DNA from: Clostridia bacterium
Lineage (GTDB): Bacteria; Bacillota; Clostridia; TANB77; CAG-508
Assembly (NCBI GenBank): GCA_017404025.1
Contig: JAFRDD010000152.1
Span: 1-38,799 of the forward strand
Reading direction: 5' to 3'
DNA length: 38,799 nucleotides
Part shown: in pieces, positions 38,404 through 38,799 of the stretch
Layout of the letters: the number at the start of each line of letters is the position of its first letter
How positions within the stretch are numbered: position 1 is the stretch's first letter
Made by a program: the position numbers and the translations under genes
The notes under the pieces: model-generated
The model's input: only the letters and a program-made list of their open reading frames with translations
What the model was told of the DNA's origin: nothing
Databases searched by the model: none

Positions 38404-38799
38404 ATGTCTAATCTTTTATATATTGGCCTAAATGGTTTTGCTGGAAGCGGAAAAGATACTGTGGCCAAAATGATAAAAACAATTCTTAATCATGAATGGA
38501 ATTCTTTAGAGGAGTGTAAAGCTTATTATAATTCTATATATACTTCTCCAACAATTTCTGCAACATATAATCCAAAGGAAGATGAAAGTAAGCTGCCTGT
38601 TTATTGTGTAGCATTTGCAGATCAACTTAAAACAATATGTTCAAACATATTTGGTATTCCTGTAAAAAGATTTTATGAAAATAAATCTAATGCATGGATA
38701 TGTATCAATAAGGATTTTCAATATACAGAGTTACCTCCTATCCCAAATTATATAGTAACTGCTGAGGAATATTATAACAATATTGCAATGTATAAAGTC
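38404..38799 (+). CDS. Deoxynucleoside monophosphate kinase, partial (T4 gp1-like)
   Basis: The gene runs off the end of the window; 132 codons are present. It begins MSNLLYIGLNGFAGSGKDTV, with the P-loop GFAGSGKDT at residues 11-19. VAFADQLKTICSNIFGIP lies further on, the pattern of phage dNMP kinases such as T4 gp1, which phosphorylate dNMPs to feed DNA synthesis. The start at 38404 is preferred over the in-frame ATG at 38392 by its distance to the promoter motif. With the NDP kinase it could complete dNMP to dNTP conversion. Confidence 0.8.
   Translation, partial: MSNLLYIGLNGFAGSGKDTVAKMIKTILNHEWNSLEECKAYYNSIYTSPTISATYNPKEDESKLPVYCVAFADQLKTICSNIFGIPVKRFYENKSNAWICINKDFQYTELPPIPNYIVTAEEYYNNIAMYKV

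Noticed and set aside
1..38799. Recoding of TAG to glutamine, as in some Prevotella megaphages
   Set aside because: The long genes (up to 1,244 codons) contain no in-frame TAG, and TAG serves as a normal stop at 3334, 6863 and 15389, the last inside a terminator hairpin. TGA also ends genes.
1..38799. Integrated prophage or bacterial chromosome segment
   Set aside because: No integrase, attachment-site repeat or flanking host housekeeping genes are visible; dnaK and dnaJ sit among phage genes with phage-like promoters.

Overview
The window looks like about 38.8 kb of a large, AT-rich tailed phage with a contractile tail (T4-like grade). It probably infects a Bacteroidota host such as Prevotella or Bacteroides. 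The evidence is dense short genes with TAATG/ATGA overlaps, A-rich leaders without Shine-Dalgarno sites, lysis genes, tail-fibre-like proteins, a neck-like protein, large baseplate-like proteins, a dNMP kinase of the T4 gp1 type and a primase-helicase. TAA, TGA and TAG all end genes and the long ORFs are uninterrupted, so I see no recoded stop. No integrase or ribosomal gene is present.

Layout. 0.07-2 kb, minus strand: a repeat-bearing fibre-like protein and two small relatives. 2-5.2 kb, plus: a second fibre-like protein, small virion-type proteins, and an exported protein / membrane coiled coil / lipoprotein trio that could be a spanin-type lysis or envelope module. 5.2-7.2 kb: small unknown genes and a tRNA-like RNA. 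7.3-8.8 kb: an amidase endolysin and a 34-aa membrane peptide. 8.9-12 kb: a complete DnaK and class A DnaJ. 12-18.5 kb: a tightly packed accessory block with a PD-(D/E)XK-like protein, a calcineurin-like phosphatase, a HAD phosphatase of the RNA-repair-associated kind, a YodL-like protein and many unknowns. 18.6-20.1 kb: a Ro60/TROVE protein followed by a structured possible ncRNA. 20.1-27 kb: two minus-strand paralogues, a plus-strand nucleotidyltransferase, two coiled-coil proteins and a 1,244-aa primase-helicase. 27.1-38.4 kb: neck-like and baseplate-like proteins, a run of small proteins with a shared N-terminal peptide, a GH24 lysozyme and another large structural protein. The window ends inside a dNMP kinase gene.

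Main discovery. At least eight, perhaps ten, otherwise unrelated proteins start with a peptide of the form MKxLxEYIxE, often continuing KLHLNKD. They lie on both strands, at 20.1-21.3, 28.0-29.4 and 33.0-35.1 kb, with a possible member at 3.4 kb. The peptide closely resembles the capsid-targeting sequence of T4 internal head proteins (MKTYQEFIAEA), including an (I/L)xE site of the kind cut by the T4 prohead protease. I infer a set of proteins packaged in the head and injected with the DNA. One carrier is a recognisable nucleoside diphosphate kinase.

A second theme is RNA and protein quality control: Ro60, a tRNA-like RNA with a match to the bacterial Y-RNA motif, phosphatases, a nucleotidyltransferase, and DnaK/DnaJ. 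Recurrent upstream motifs (CTATATTA; TTATTTTTATATATAAT; ATTATTTTTAA) lie at fairly constant distances from start codons. They roughly separate metabolic/accessory genes from virion/lysis genes, so they are candidate phage promoter classes. No gene-free stretch exceeds 300 bases.
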